A DNA stretch of 64,000 nucleotides from Streptomyces sp. SID12501 (GCF_010550245.1 NZ_JAAGLU010000022.1:1-64000), one strand, 5' to 3'; positions 28,435 through 36,784 are shown, numbered from the stretch's first letter. Notes: generated by a model not told the origin, from the letters alone. Numbers and translations: made by a program.

Positions 28435-29678
28435 TGCGAAGCAGTAGCGGCAGCGGTAGCGGTGGCGGCAAGAGTGGTGGCGGGCGCGGTAACTCCCGCG
28501 GCGCCGGCAGCGGCGGGGGCGACAGGCGGGGCCAGGGTCAGGGCCAAGGGCGCGGTCAGGGCCAGGGCCAGGGTCAGGGGCGCGGTCAGGCTCAGGGACG
28601 CGGCCAGGGCTCAGGTCAGGGTCAGGCTCAGGGACGCGGCCAGGGCCAAGGCTCAGGTCAGGGTCAAGGGCAGGCTCAGGACAAGGCTCAAGGGCGTCCC
28701 AGTAAGCCGCGTCCCGAGGAGCGCCGCTACGACGTGGGGCCGGCCGCGACTCCGGACGGCCCGAAGTCCGGGCGCGGTGCCTCCGCGCGTGGCGGTGCCA
28801 AGGGCGGCCCCAGGCAGGGCCACAACAGCACCGGACGCGGGCGCTGGGTCCCGGCGACCTCTCGCGAGTACGACGCGCGGGCCGAGGAGCGCAACCGGGA
28901 GCGGTACGCCGACAAGAAGGACGTCCAGCTGCCCAAGACGTTCCCGGGTGCCGAGCAGGAGGGCGAGCGGCTCCAGAAGATCCTGGCGCGCGCGGGCTAC
29001 GGTTCCCGGCGGACCTGCGAGGAGCTGATCGAGCACGCGCGCGTGGAGGTCAACGGCGAGATCGTGGTGGAGCAGGGGCTGCGCGTCGACCCCGAGCACG
29101 ACGAGATCAAGGTCGACGGGCTGACGGTGGCCACGCAGTCGTACCAGTTCTTCTCGCTGAACAAGCCCGCGGGCGTCGTCTCGACGATGGAGGACAACGA
29201 GGGCCGGCAGTGCCTCGGCGACTACGTGACGAACCGCGAGACGCGGCTCTTCCACGTCGGCCGGCTCGACACCGAGACCGAGGGCGTCATCCTGCTCACC
29301 AACCACGGCGAGCTGGCGCACCGGCTGACCCACCCCAAGTACGGCGTGAAGAAGGTCTATCTCGCGCACATCGTGGGACCGATCCCGCGCGACCTGGGCA
29401 AGCAGCTCAAGGAGGGCATCCAGCTGGAGGACGGGTACGCGCGTGCGGACCACTTCCGGGTGGTCGAGCAGACCGGCAAGAACTACCTCGTGGAGGTCAC
29501 CCTCCACGAGGGCCGCAAGCACATCGTGCGCCGCATGCTCGCGGAGGCCGGCTTCCCGGTCGACAAGCTGGTGCGCGTGTCCTTCGGTCCGATCACCCTG
29601 GGCGACCAGAAGTCGGGCTGGCTGCGCCGCCTGTCCAACACAGAGGTCGGCATGCTGATGCAGGAAGTCGATCTGTAG
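28434..29678 (+). CDS. rluB: rRNA pseudouridine synthase, RluB/RsuA family
   Basis: A 414-residue enzyme that isomerises uridine in rRNA. The first 85 or so residues are a Gly/Gln/Arg low-complexity region. An S4 RNA-binding domain follows (LQKILARAGYGSRRTCEELI). The catalytic domain contains LNKPAGVVSTMED and the active-site Asp in HVGRLDTETEGVILLTN, ending with EGRKHIVRRMLAEAG. ATG 28434 overlaps the scpB stop; TTG 28431 is one codon earlier. The scpB-rluB order matches M. tuberculosis. Confidence 0.93.
   Translation: MRSSSGSGSGGGKSGGGRGNSRGAGSGGGDRRGQGQGQGRGQGQGQGQGRGQAQGRGQGSGQGQAQGRGQGQGSGQGQGQAQDKAQGRPSKPRPEERRYDVGPAATPDGPKSGRGASARGGAKGGPRQGHNSTGRGRWVPATSREYDARAEERNRERYADKKDVQLPKTFPGAEQEGERLQKILARAGYGSRRTCEELIEHARVEVNGEIVVEQGLRVDPEHDEIKVDGLTVATQSYQFFSLNKPAGVVSTMEDNEGRQCLGDYVTNRETRLFHVGRLDTETEGVILLTNHGELAHRLTHPKYGVKKVYLAHIVGPIPRDLGKQLKEGIQLEDGYARADHFRVVEQTGKNYLVEVTLHEGRKHIVRRMLAEAGFPVDKLVRVSFGPITLGDQKSGWLRRLSNTEVGMLMQEVDL
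28520..28690 (+). repeat. Tandem Gln/Gly/Arg-encoding repeats inside rluB
   Basis: Imperfect 6-bp units of the type CAGGGC/GGTCAG build the region. A longer unit (CAGGCTCAGGGACGCGGCCA) occurs twice, from about 28589 and about 28624. The repeat encodes GQGQGR-like residues between the start and the S4 domain. Confidence 0.7.
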
Positions 29679-29745
29679 ACGCGCAGAGGCTCATTGCCTG
29701 CGATGGGCGCTTGCGATGGGCGCCTGCGCTCAGTGCTTGTGTCGG

Positions 29746-29781
29746 CGGCCGGTCCCGGAGCTTTCCGGGGTCGGCCGTTTT
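29746..29781 (+). terminator. Intrinsic terminator after rluB
   Basis: A 13-bp stem with two G-U pairs (arms 29746-29758 and 29765-29777) is followed by TTTT at 29778-29781. It closes the parA-scpAB-rluB operon. Confidence 0.8.
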
Positions 29782-29935
29782 CGTATCGTCAGGAAGGTCA
29801 CTGAGGCGCGCCTGGCCGCCTTGGAGGGTATCGGGCGCCCCTCGTGGCCTCACGGGTCTCCCGGGCGCCTGAGGGGCCGCTGAGGGGCTTTTGGCGTATG
29901 GGAGTCGTCAAGAAGGGTTGTGCGGTTCGTTCGGG
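29782..29935. other. Intergenic DNA before the operator at 29936
   Basis: With the preceding stretch from 29679, this makes about 325 bp between rluB and the next gene. Apart from the rluB terminator and the palindrome at 29936 nothing else was recognised. Confidence 0.4.
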
Positions 29936-29980
29936 CTCTTTATAGTCGGTATGACTATTGGTCATGGTGACCATAAAGAG
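29936..29980. promoter_or_regulatory. 45-bp palindromic operator candidate
   Basis: The dyad is centred at 29958. Arms CTCTTTAT (29936-29943), GTC (29945-29947) and ATGAC (29951-29955) pair with GTCAT (29961-29965), GAC (29969-29971) and ATAAAGAG (29973-29980). That is about 17 of 22 symmetric positions. It is AT-rich against its surroundings and ends 24 bp before the start of the Nudix-winged-helix regulator, a natural place for autoregulation. Confidence 0.7.
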
Positions 29981-30004
29981 TGGCCGTGAAGGGGGTGGGC
30001 GGGC

Positions 30005-30841
30005 ATGACCGCACCTGCGAACGGAACGGCGCGGGGCCGGGCCCCCGAGGGATACGACAAGTACGCCTTCGAACCCTTCGCCGTCACCGTCGATCTGGCC
30101 GTCCTGACCCTGCGCGCGGGCGCGCTGCACGTGCTGCTCGTCGAGCGCGGTCACGAGCCGTACGCCGGCCGCTGGGCGCTGCCCGGAGGCTTCGTCCTGC
30201 CCGACGAGTCCGCGGAGAAGGCGGCCCGGCGTGAACTCGCCGAGGAGACCGGCCTGGCGGACGTGTCCGGGCTGCGCCTCGAGCAGCTGCGCACCTACAG
30301 CGAACCCGACCGCGACCCGAGAATGCGGGTCGTGTCCGTGGCCTTCGCCGCGCTGCTGCCGCACGCGCCCGAACCGCACGGCGGCGGGGACGCGGCGCAG
30401 GCCCAGTGGCTGCGGTACAACGCCCTCGGGCCGCTCGCCTTCGACCACGACCGCATCCTGGCCGACGCCCACGACCGGGTCGGCGCCAAGCTGGAGTACT
30501 CCTGCATCGCGACCGCCTTCTGCCCGCCCGAGTTCACCCTCGGCGAGCTGCGGCAGGTCTACGAGACCGTCTGGGGCACCGCGCTCGACCCGCCCAACTT
30601 CCGCCGCAAGGTGCTGGCCACCCCGGGCTTCGTCGAACCCGTACCGGGCGCCGCGCGTCTCACCGGCGGTCGGGGCAAGCCCGCCGCGCTGTACCGCGCG
30701 GGAACCGCGGACACCCTGCATCCGCCGCTGCTGCGCCCGGCCACGTCGGTGTCGCCCGCCTCGCCCCCCTTCTCGCCGTCGCCCTCCTCCCCGTCCCCTT
30801 CGTCACCGTCTCCCTCGTCACCGGAAGGACGCCCCGCATGA
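30005..30841 (+). CDS. NrtR-like regulator: Nudix domain plus winged helix
   Basis: A 278-residue two-domain protein. The Nudix domain (about 20-160) has a complete box at residues 62-84, starting GFVLPDES and ending RRELAEETGL, so hydrolysis may still be possible. The C-terminal part (about 160-235, with FTLGELRQVYETVWG and NFRRKVLATPGFVEPV) is the winged helix of the NrtR family. NrtR proteins sense ADP-ribose or related compounds and repress NAD-metabolism genes. The last 40 residues are a Pro/Ser repeat tail. The stop overlaps the ADP-ribosylglycohydrolase start by ATGA. A large palindrome precedes it. Confidence 0.9.
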   Translation: MTAPANGTARGRAPEGYDKYAFEPFAVTVDLAVLTLRAGALHVLLVERGHEPYAGRWALPGGFVLPDESAEKAARRELAEETGLADVSGLRLEQLRTYSEPDRDPRMRVVSVAFAALLPHAPEPHGGGDAAQAQWLRYNALGPLAFDHDRILADAHDRVGAKLEYSCIATAFCPPEFTLGELRQVYETVWGTALDPPNFRRKVLATPGFVEPVPGAARLTGGRGKPAALYRAGTADTLHPPLLRPATSVSPASPPFSPSPSSPSPSSPSPSSPEGRPA

Positions 30842-31860
30842 CCACCACGACCGTCAGGAAGCGCGCCGCTAGTGGGGCGTTGATCGGGCTCGCGCTCGGC
30901 GACGCCCTGGGCTTCCCGACCGAGTTCAAGGACGTCCCGTCGATCCTCGCCGCGTACGGCCCCTGGCGGCGGATGGAGCTGCCCACACCCGCGATCGTCA
31001 CCGACGACACCCAGATGACGCTGGCGCTCGCCCACGGGCTGCGTACGGCGATGGACCGGGGACTGCTCACCCCGCTGCGGATGGAACGGCCGGTGCGCGA
31101 GGAGTTCGTGAACTGGTTCCAGTCGCCGGACAACAACCGGGCGCCCGGTCACACCTGCCTCGTCGCCTGCAACCTGCTCAAGAACGAGCGGCTGCCCTGG
31201 CAGGAGGCCAGCCAGATCGGCTCCAAGGGCTGCGGCGCCAACATGCGCGTGGCACCCCTAGGCCTGGTCGCCGCCCTGAGCGACGAACAGCGCGCGGGCG
31301 CCGCCCAGTTGCAGGCCGCGCTCACCCACGGACACCCGACGGCGCTGGCCGCGTCCGACCTCACCGCCTACGCCGTACGGCTGCTCGCCCACGGTGCCGG
31401 CCCGGCCGAACTGGTGACCCTGCTCCGTACGCACGCGCACGAGAGCCGCAGCCGTTACTACCACCGCTGGCTGGGCGACCTGTGGACGCACAGCCACGAT
31501 CCGAGCCCCGAGCACTTCATCGCCCGCGGCTGGGACGAGTGCCTGGCGATTCTGGACCGGCTCCAGCTCGCCGTCCGCACCGCCTCGCCCGAGGACGACC
31601 CCTGCCTCGCCACTGGCGCCGGCTGGACGGCCGAGGAGGCCCTGGCGACCGGCCTGCTGTGCTTCCTGCTCTTCCCCGACGAGCCCCTCACGGCTCTGCG
31701 CCGCGCCGCCTGCACCTCCGGCGACTCGGACTCGATCGCCTGCCTGACCGGAGCCTTCGCCGGCGCCTACCACGGCACCGACGCCTGGCCGACCCGCTGG
31801 GCGGACCGCATCGAGTACGGGGGTGACCTGCAGACGCTGGGCGCGCTCTGGGACGCTTGA
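30838..31860 (+). CDS. ADP-ribosylglycohydrolase family protein (DraG/ARH type)
   Basis: A 340-residue dinuclear-metal hydrolase predicted to remove ADP-ribose from proteins, nucleic acids or small molecules. Family motifs are GALIGLALGDALGFPTEF near the N-terminus, the metal ligands in TDDTQMTLALA, the loop SKGCGANMRVAPLGLV, and the second metal site GDSDSIACLTGAFAGA. It is translationally coupled to the NrtR-like regulator, which would sense the product. The nucleotidyltransferase gene begins 3 bp after its stop, so all three genes form one operon. The target is unknown. Confidence 0.92.
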   Translation: MTTTTVRKRAASGALIGLALGDALGFPTEFKDVPSILAAYGPWRRMELPTPAIVTDDTQMTLALAHGLRTAMDRGLLTPLRMERPVREEFVNWFQSPDNNRAPGHTCLVACNLLKNERLPWQEASQIGSKGCGANMRVAPLGLVAALSDEQRAGAAQLQAALTHGHPTALAASDLTAYAVRLLAHGAGPAELVTLLRTHAHESRSRYYHRWLGDLWTHSHDPSPEHFIARGWDECLAILDRLQLAVRTASPEDDPCLATGAGWTAEEALATGLLCFLLFPDEPLTALRRAACTSGDSDSIACLTGAFAGAYHGTDAWPTRWADRIEYGGDLQTLGALWDA

Positions 31861-31863
31861 CGG

Positions 31864-32634
31864 ATGAACGATGTGCTGGGCCTCGCGGACCTTCCGGATC
31901 TCGACCTGGCGTCCGTGGTCGCCGAGCAGCCCGACCCGGTGCTCTTCGCCACCGTCTCGGGCGCCCACCTCTACGGCTTCCCGTCCCGCGACTCGGACGT
32001 GGACCTCCGGGGCGTCCATCTGCTGCCGACCGCCGACCTGGTCGGGCTCCGGGAGCCGGCGGAGACGCGGTCGCGGATGTGGGTGCGGGACGGTGTCGAG
32101 CTGGACCTCGTCACCCACGATCTGCGCAAGTTCGTACGGCTGATGCTCCGCCGCAACGGCTATGTGCTGGAGCAGCTGCTGTCCCCGCTGGTGGTGCACA
32201 CGTCCGACGCGCACCGGGAGCTCGCCGCGCTCGCCCCCGGAGTTCTCACCGGTCACCATGCCCACCACTACCGGGGCTTCGCGGTCACACAGTGGCGGCT
32301 CTTCGAGAAGAGCGGTGAACTCAAGCCGCTGCTCTACACGTTCCGTGTGCTGCTCACCGGCATTCAGCTGATGCGCGGCGGGGAGGTGCAGGCCCATCTG
32401 CCCACCCTTGTCGAGGAGATCGGCGAGGCCCCCGCGTATCTGCCGGAGCTGGTCGCGGCCAAGGCGGAGCAGGAGCACGGGCCGGCCGGCGTCGACCACG
32501 CGCGCGTGGCGGGCGATGTGGAGGAGCTGCACCGGGTGCTGGACGAGGCGCAGGCCGCCTCAGGGCTGCCGGATGCTCCCGCCGCCCACGATGCCCTGCA
32601 CGACTTCGTCGTACGGGTCCGGCTGGCAGGCTGA
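31864..32634 (+). CDS. RlaP-like nucleotidyltransferase (YcgL/PF10127 type), copy 1
   Basis: A 256-residue DNA-polymerase-beta-type nucleotidyltransferase. The catalytic site is SGAHLYGFPSRDSDVDLRG, with Gly33 and acidic Asp45 and Asp47. A helical C-terminal half follows, including LRKFVRLMLRRNGYVLEQL. The family was proposed to act in RNA repair (RlaP) from genome context; I know of no firm biochemical proof. It starts 3 bp after the ADP-ribosylglycohydrolase. Its 3' end overlaps the convergent second copy by 75 bp. Confidence 0.85.
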   Translation: MNDVLGLADLPDLDLASVVAEQPDPVLFATVSGAHLYGFPSRDSDVDLRGVHLLPTADLVGLREPAETRSRMWVRDGVELDLVTHDLRKFVRLMLRRNGYVLEQLLSPLVVHTSDAHRELAALAPGVLTGHHAHHYRGFAVTQWRLFEKSGELKPLLYTFRVLLTGIQLMRGGEVQAHLPTLVEEIGEAPAYLPELVAAKAEQEHGPAGVDHARVAGDVEELHRVLDEAQAASGLPDAPAAHDALHDFVVRVRLAG

Positions 32635-33324
32635 GGCGCGGCGGGTGCGGACGAGGAAGTCCTCGACGCGCCGGTGGTCCGGTTCCTCGGGGAGCGGGCT
32701 GTGGTGGGACGCGTTCTCGGCCTCCGCCGCGAGGCGGTTCATCCGGGACTCGACCTCCGGCCACGGCACCTCGCCCCGCTTCACCGCCAGCAGCGGGCCG
32801 CGCTCTTCGCCGACATCGATCGTCAGTGTGCCCGTGCGCAGCAGGTCGCGGCAGCTCGTCAGGAGGCGCAGCATGTGCATCGCGTGCTTCCAGCGCGGGG
32901 CGCCGTGGACGCGGACGTCGGCCTCCAGCTTCTTGTGCTGGCCCAGCGCGTAGCGCGCGAACGTCTCGTGCGCCTGGCGGGAGAGGAACGCCCCGCGCAG
33001 GGCGAGGAGTTCGCGGCCGATGTCGTCGGCGTACTCGACGAGGGGAGAGTGGAGGCACTCCAGGATGTTCGGGTTGGCCCGCAGAGCCAGTGTGCAGAAG
33101 CGTTCCAGCTCCCAGCTGAACTGCTCCTCCGCCGGGCCCTCCACATGGGTGGGCGGCTTCTGGAATCGCCAGAACAGGGGAGTGGGCGCGAGGAACACCC
33201 CGCGCCGGTCCGTGTCACTGCCGTCCGTCGCCAGACCGAAGGCGCGTGAACCCATCACACAGGCGTAGACCGTGTGGTCGCGTACCAGGGTCTCGGGGCT
33301 CTCGGAGTCGGATTGCGGGCGCAT
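32560..33324 (-). CDS. RlaP-like nucleotidyltransferase, copy 2 (convergent)
   Basis: A 254-residue protein with the site VMGSRAFGLATDGSDTDRRG (Gly25-Ser26, Asp37 and Asp39), again a polymerase-beta-type nucleotidyltransferase. A second conserved block is NILECLHSPLVEYADDIGREL. The frame is open upstream to 33480, but ATG 33324 gives the natural N-terminus; the ribosome-binding site is weak. It is convergent with copy 1 and overlaps its last 75 bp. The two are diverged paralogues, not a recent duplication. Confidence 0.85.
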   Translation of the reverse strand: MRPQSDSESPETLVRDHTVYACVMGSRAFGLATDGSDTDRRGVFLAPTPLFWRFQKPPTHVEGPAEEQFSWELERFCTLALRANPNILECLHSPLVEYADDIGRELLALRGAFLSRQAHETFARYALGQHKKLEADVRVHGAPRWKHAMHMLRLLTSCRDLLRTGTLTIDVGEERGPLLAVKRGEVPWPEVESRMNRLAAEAENASHHSPLPEEPDHRRVEDFLVRTRRASACQPDPYDEVVQGIVGGGSIRQP

Positions 33325-33346
33325 TCCGGGAGCGTACGGGGGAACC

Positions 33347-33754
33347 TCACGCCAGGCGGATCGAATTTCCCGCCACCGTGATCTTCTTCTCGGCCAGCGG
33401 CTGTGTCGCCGGCGGGTTGGCCACCGAACCGTCCGTGATGTTGAACTTGCTGCCGTGGCAGGTGCAGTTGATGGTGCCACCCTTGACGTTGGCCACGGGG
33501 CACTGCTGGTGCGTGCAGATCGATGTGAAGGCCTTGAACTCGCCCTCCTTGGGCTGCGTCACCACGACCTGCTCGTCCTTGAAGATCTTCCCGCCGCCGA
33601 CCGGGATGTCGGCCGTCGTGGCCAGTTCCTGTCCGGGGGAGCCGGCGGAGTCGGACGAGGACGCGGATTCGTCGCCGTACTCGCTGCATCCCGCTGTGAG
33701 CGCCGCCGCGCCCGTCGCGAGGAGGATCGTGCGTCGCGTCGGGCCTTGCGTCAT
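33347..33754 (-). CDS. Rieske [2Fe-2S] lipoprotein, Tat-type signal
   Basis: A 135-residue exported iron-sulfur protein. Arg7-Arg8 and a short hydrophobic stretch ending in the lipobox TAGC (Cys23) suggest Tat export and lipid anchoring. Cluster ligands are Cys80 and His82 (CTHQQC) and Cys97 and His100 (CTCHGSKF). Cys85 and Cys99 sit where bc1-type Rieske proteins have a stabilising disulfide, which suggests a high redox potential. The ATG start overlaps the stop of the upstream membrane protein gene by ATGA. An electron partner role with that protein is inferred. Confidence 0.92.
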   Translation of the reverse strand: MTQGPTRRTILLATGAAALTAGCSEYGDESASSSDSAGSPGQELATTADIPVGGGKIFKDEQVVVTQPKEGEFKAFTSICTHQQCPVANVKGGTINCTCHGSKFNITDGSVANPPATQPLAEKKITVAGNSIRLA

Positions 33755-34335
33755 GTCGTCACTCCGAAGTTGCGGAAGAACCAGAGGGCGGAAGTGAGCC
33801 AGAGGATCGTCAGGGCGGTGAAGACCAGTCCGCCGACGACCGGCAGCAGCCAGCCGGGCAGCCGATCCCAGCGAAGCAGCAGCATCTTTGCGCTGAAAAC
33901 GCCGAAGAAGAAGCAACCCAGGAGGGAGTGCCACATCACACGTGAATCGTATGTTTGATATCCGAACGCGTACAGACAGTGCACTGCCACCGGAACCGCC
34001 ACCAGGAACGCGATCCGCCCCGACCAGCGGTGCAGGGTCGCCGACCAACCTGGGCCCGGCAGCTTCCCGTACACCATCAGCGCCGACACGACCTGGACGA
34101 GGGCGAAGCCGAACGCCGTCGTCGCGAGCCAGGACTTCACCGCGCTCGTGCTGCTGAACCCGGCCAGGTTGAAGGCGGTGCCCTCCGGGTCGTGGACCTT
34201 GCCGTACACCCCCAGGCCCAATGCCACGGCGGCGGCGACGAGCGCCGGGACGAGGTAGCGGGCGGCGCTCGGGCCGCTGGGGGCCGGCGGACGAGGAGGG
34301 AAACTCTGGGTGGCGGCGTTCGGGTCCACGGTCAT
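33751..34335 (-). CDS. Five-helix membrane protein, b-type-cytochrome-like (DUF6529-like)
   Basis: A 194-residue protein with five predicted membrane segments (about 27-47, 69-89, 105-125, 135-153 and 163-185). Three His, at 102 (TLHRW), 119 (VHCLYAFG) and 136 (MWHSLLG), lie at helix ends and could bind haem b as in b561-like proteins; haem binding is inference. It is coupled to the Rieske gene and starts 27 bp after the secreted protein gene. The three look like one exported redox module. Confidence 0.82.
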   Translation of the reverse strand: MTVDPNAATQSFPPRPPAPSGPSAARYLVPALVAAAVALGLGVYGKVHDPEGTAFNLAGFSSTSAVKSWLATTAFGFALVQVVSALMVYGKLPGPGWSATLHRWSGRIAFLVAVPVAVHCLYAFGYQTYDSRVMWHSLLGCFFFGVFSAKMLLLRWDRLPGWLLPVVGGLVFTALTILWLTSALWFFRNFGVTT

Positions 34336-34362
34336 GTTCGGCTCCCTGCAAGGAATGGAGTG

Positions 34363-35040
34363 TCAGGGTGTGACCGGGCGGGCTGTCAGCCGCTGGCCGT
34401 CGATCGTGACCGCGCCGGTCTCCGGGTCGATCCGGGGCGCGGGGGAGGGCTTGCCGTCGCGCCTCAGGATGCCGACCTGCTCCCCGGTCGACAGCACGAT
34501 CCAGCCGCCGTCGACCTTGGCGTTCCGCACGGTCGCGGTCGCCCGGTAGAGCCCGGACGGCTTGACCGCCTTGTCCGCGCTGAAGGCGTAGTGCCCGCCC
34601 TCGATGTCGACCGTGCCGCGGATGCTCTTGCCCTTGAGGGTGCCGTTCAGTACGGAGCCGCCGTCGCCGGTGAGTTTCATGGAACCGTCGGCCCCGACAT
34701 CGCCCTTCAGCCACGACTCCTTGTCATGGCCGTCGCAGAAGTACGCGATCGCCCTGCCGTCGCGCAGTGAGACAGACACGGCGGACGAGTCGTCGTCCGT
34801 ACGGCCCGCGTAGTCGGCGTTCGGTGCGGCAGCCTTGGTGGGCGACGGGGACGCGGGTGAGGAAGGCGTTGGAGACGCCTTCGTGGCGGTCGGTGCCGGC
34901 GACGGTGACACCTTGTCGGCGGGTGAGTCGGCCCGGGACGTGGCTGCGGTCTTCGTCCCGGTCGTCGCATTGAGCGACAGCATGAACAGGGCCAACAACA
35001 GTCCCGCGAGCAGTGTGAAAAGTGGTCCGGTGCGTTTCAT
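34363..35040 (-). CDS. Secreted or membrane-anchored conserved protein
   Basis: A 225-residue exported protein. Residues 1-30 are a signal sequence or N-terminal anchor (LLAGLLLALFMLSL). Residues 35-75 are a Pro/Ser/Thr linker. The folded part (about 76-225) is a beta-rich domain with RAIAYFCDGHDKESWLKGDV and GHYAFSADKAVKPSGLYRAT. No enzyme motif was recognised. As the first gene of the unit with the DUF6529-like and Rieske genes, it may be an extracytoplasmic partner. Confidence 0.75.
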   Translation of the reverse strand: MKRTGPLFTLLAGLLLALFMLSLNATTGTKTAATSRADSPADKVSPSPAPTATKASPTPSSPASPSPTKAAAPNADYAGRTDDDSSAVSVSLRDGRAIAYFCDGHDKESWLKGDVGADGSMKLTGDGGSVLNGTLKGKSIRGTVDIEGGHYAFSADKAVKPSGLYRATATVRNAKVDGGWIVLSTGEQVGILRRDGKPSPAPRIDPETGAVTIDGQRLTARPVTP

Positions 35041-35311
35041 CGGCCATCCCCCGAGGCGAGTTTCCTGCTATCAGAGCGGACCCGCGCCCCCACGTCCAGA
35101 GCGCACGGGCGTGTTCGCACTCCAACTCGCGGATTGGGGCGAATCGGGTGACATTGGCAGAGCCCGGTGCGAGCCGCGTGGCGCGTCTCAGCGGGCGGGC
35201 GCCGCGCGTCCGTTCCGCACGGGCTGACTAGGCTGGATGGACCAAGAGCCGATCCGTGGATCCGAACACATGGATCAGCTCCGCATACGTACATCAGCAA
35301 GGAGCATCACC

Positions 35312-35674
35312 GTGGCGGTACGAGCGGTCCGGGGCGCCGTCCAACTGGACCGGGACGAGGCCGGGCACATGGACGAGCGGGTCAGTGAACTGCTCACCGC
35401 GGTCCTGGAGCGCAACAGCCTCACCGCGGACGACCTGATCAGCGTCTGGTTCACGGCGACCCCGGACCTGCACAGCGACTTCCCGGCCGCCGCGGCCCGC
35501 AAGCTCGGCATCGTCGACGTACCGCTGATCTGTGCCCAGGAGCTGGACATCGAGGGCGCGATGCCACGGGTGGTCCGGATCCTCGCGCACATCGAGTCGG
35601 ACCTGCCCCGCGCCGACGTCGCGCACGTCTACCTCGGTGCAGCCGGGGCCCTGCGCAAGGACATCGCCCAGTGA
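35312..35674 (+). CDS. aroH: Chorismate mutase, AroH type
   Basis: A 120-residue trimeric-type chorismate mutase converting chorismate to prephenate. The start VAVRAVRGAVQLDRDEAG and the C-terminal VAHVYLGAAGALRKDI are those of the Bacillus subtilis AroH fold; Arg7 and the C-terminal Arg are the expected ligands. AAGGAG at 35299-35304 supports the GTG start. The stop overlaps the next gene by GTGA, so it is coupled to prephenate dehydrogenase, the next step to tyrosine. Confidence 0.93.
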   Translation: MAVRAVRGAVQLDRDEAGHMDERVSELLTAVLERNSLTADDLISVWFTATPDLHSDFPAAAARKLGIVDVPLICAQELDIEGAMPRVVRILAHIESDLPRADVAHVYLGAAGALRKDIAQ

Positions 35675-36756
35675 GAACCGCACTCGTCATCGGTACGGGT
35701 CTCATCGGTACGTCCGCCGCGCTCGCCCTCGTCTCGCGCGGCGTCGTCGTCCACCTCGCCGACCACGACCCCGAGCAGGCCCGTACGGCGTCCGCGCTGG
35801 GCGCCGGTACGGACGAGGCGCCTCAGGGGCCGGTCGACCTCGCGATCATCGCCGCGCCGCCCGCGCACGTGGCCGCCGCCCTCGCCGACGCGATGCGCCG
35901 GGGTGTCGCGCGCGGCTACCTCGACGTGGCCAGCGTCAAGGGCGGCCCGCGCCGCGAGCTGGAGGCGCTGGGTCTCGACCTGGCGTCGTACATCGGCTCG
36001 CACCCCATGTCCGGCCGCGAGAAGTCCGGCCCGCTGGCCGCGACCGGCGACCTCTTCGAGGGCCGGCCCTGGGTGCTGACGCCGACCCGCGACACGGACA
36101 CCGAGGTCCTGAACCTCGCCCTCGAACTGGTCTCGCACTGCCGTGCGGTCCCCGTCGTCATGGACGCGGACGCCCACGACCGTGCTGTGGCCCTCGTCTC
36201 CCACATGCCCCACCTGGTCTCCAGCATGGTCGCCGCGCGGCTGGAGAACGCGGAGGAGGCGGCCGTACGGCTGTGCGGGCAGGGCATCCGGGACGTGACC
36301 CGGATCGCCGCGTCCGATCCCGGCATGTGGATCGACATCCTCTCCGCCAACCCCGGGCCGGTCGCCGATCTCCTCACGGACGTCGCCGCCGACCTGGGGG
36401 AGACGGTCCAGGCACTGCGGTCCCTCCAGTCCTCCGACGAGGCGAAACGCCGCGAGGGAGTCTCCGGGGTCGAGGACGTCCTGCGGCGCGGGAACGCCGG
36501 GCAGGTCCGGGTGCCCGGCAAGCACGGGTCCGCTCCGCTGGTGTACGAGGTCGTGGCCGTTCTCATCGACGACCAGCCCGGGCAGCTGGCCCGGATCTTC
36601 GCCGATGCGGGGCGGGCGGGGGTCAACATCGAGGATGTTCGGATCGAGCACGCGACGGGGCAGCAGGCGGGGCTTGTGCAGTTGATGGTGGAGCCGAAGG
36701 CCGCGCCGGTGCTGAGTGCTGCGCTGCGGGAGCGGGGCTGGGCGATTCGGCAGTAG
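35671..36756 (+). CDS. tyrA: Prephenate dehydrogenase with ACT domain
   Basis: A 361-residue enzyme of tyrosine synthesis. The NAD-binding motif VIGTGLIGTSAALAL is at the N-terminus. The catalytic region includes IGSHPMSGREKSGP (His and Arg) and VSHMPHLVSSMVA. A C-terminal ACT domain (about 285-361, EVVAVLIDDQPGQLARIFAD) suggests feedback regulation by an aromatic amino acid. A hairpin-containing repeat follows the stop. Confidence 0.94.
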   Translation: MRTALVIGTGLIGTSAALALVSRGVVVHLADHDPEQARTASALGAGTDEAPQGPVDLAIIAAPPAHVAAALADAMRRGVARGYLDVASVKGGPRRELEALGLDLASYIGSHPMSGREKSGPLAATGDLFEGRPWVLTPTRDTDTEVLNLALELVSHCRAVPVVMDADAHDRAVALVSHMPHLVSSMVAARLENAEEAAVRLCGQGIRDVTRIAASDPGMWIDILSANPGPVADLLTDVAADLGETVQALRSLQSSDEAKRREGVSGVEDVLRRGNAGQVRVPGKHGSAPLVYEVVAVLIDDQPGQLARIFADAGRAGVNIEDVRIEHATGQQAGLVQLMVEPKAAPVLSAALRERGWAIRQ

Positions 36757-36784
36757 TAGGTGAGCGGTGTCGGTGTGGGCCTCG

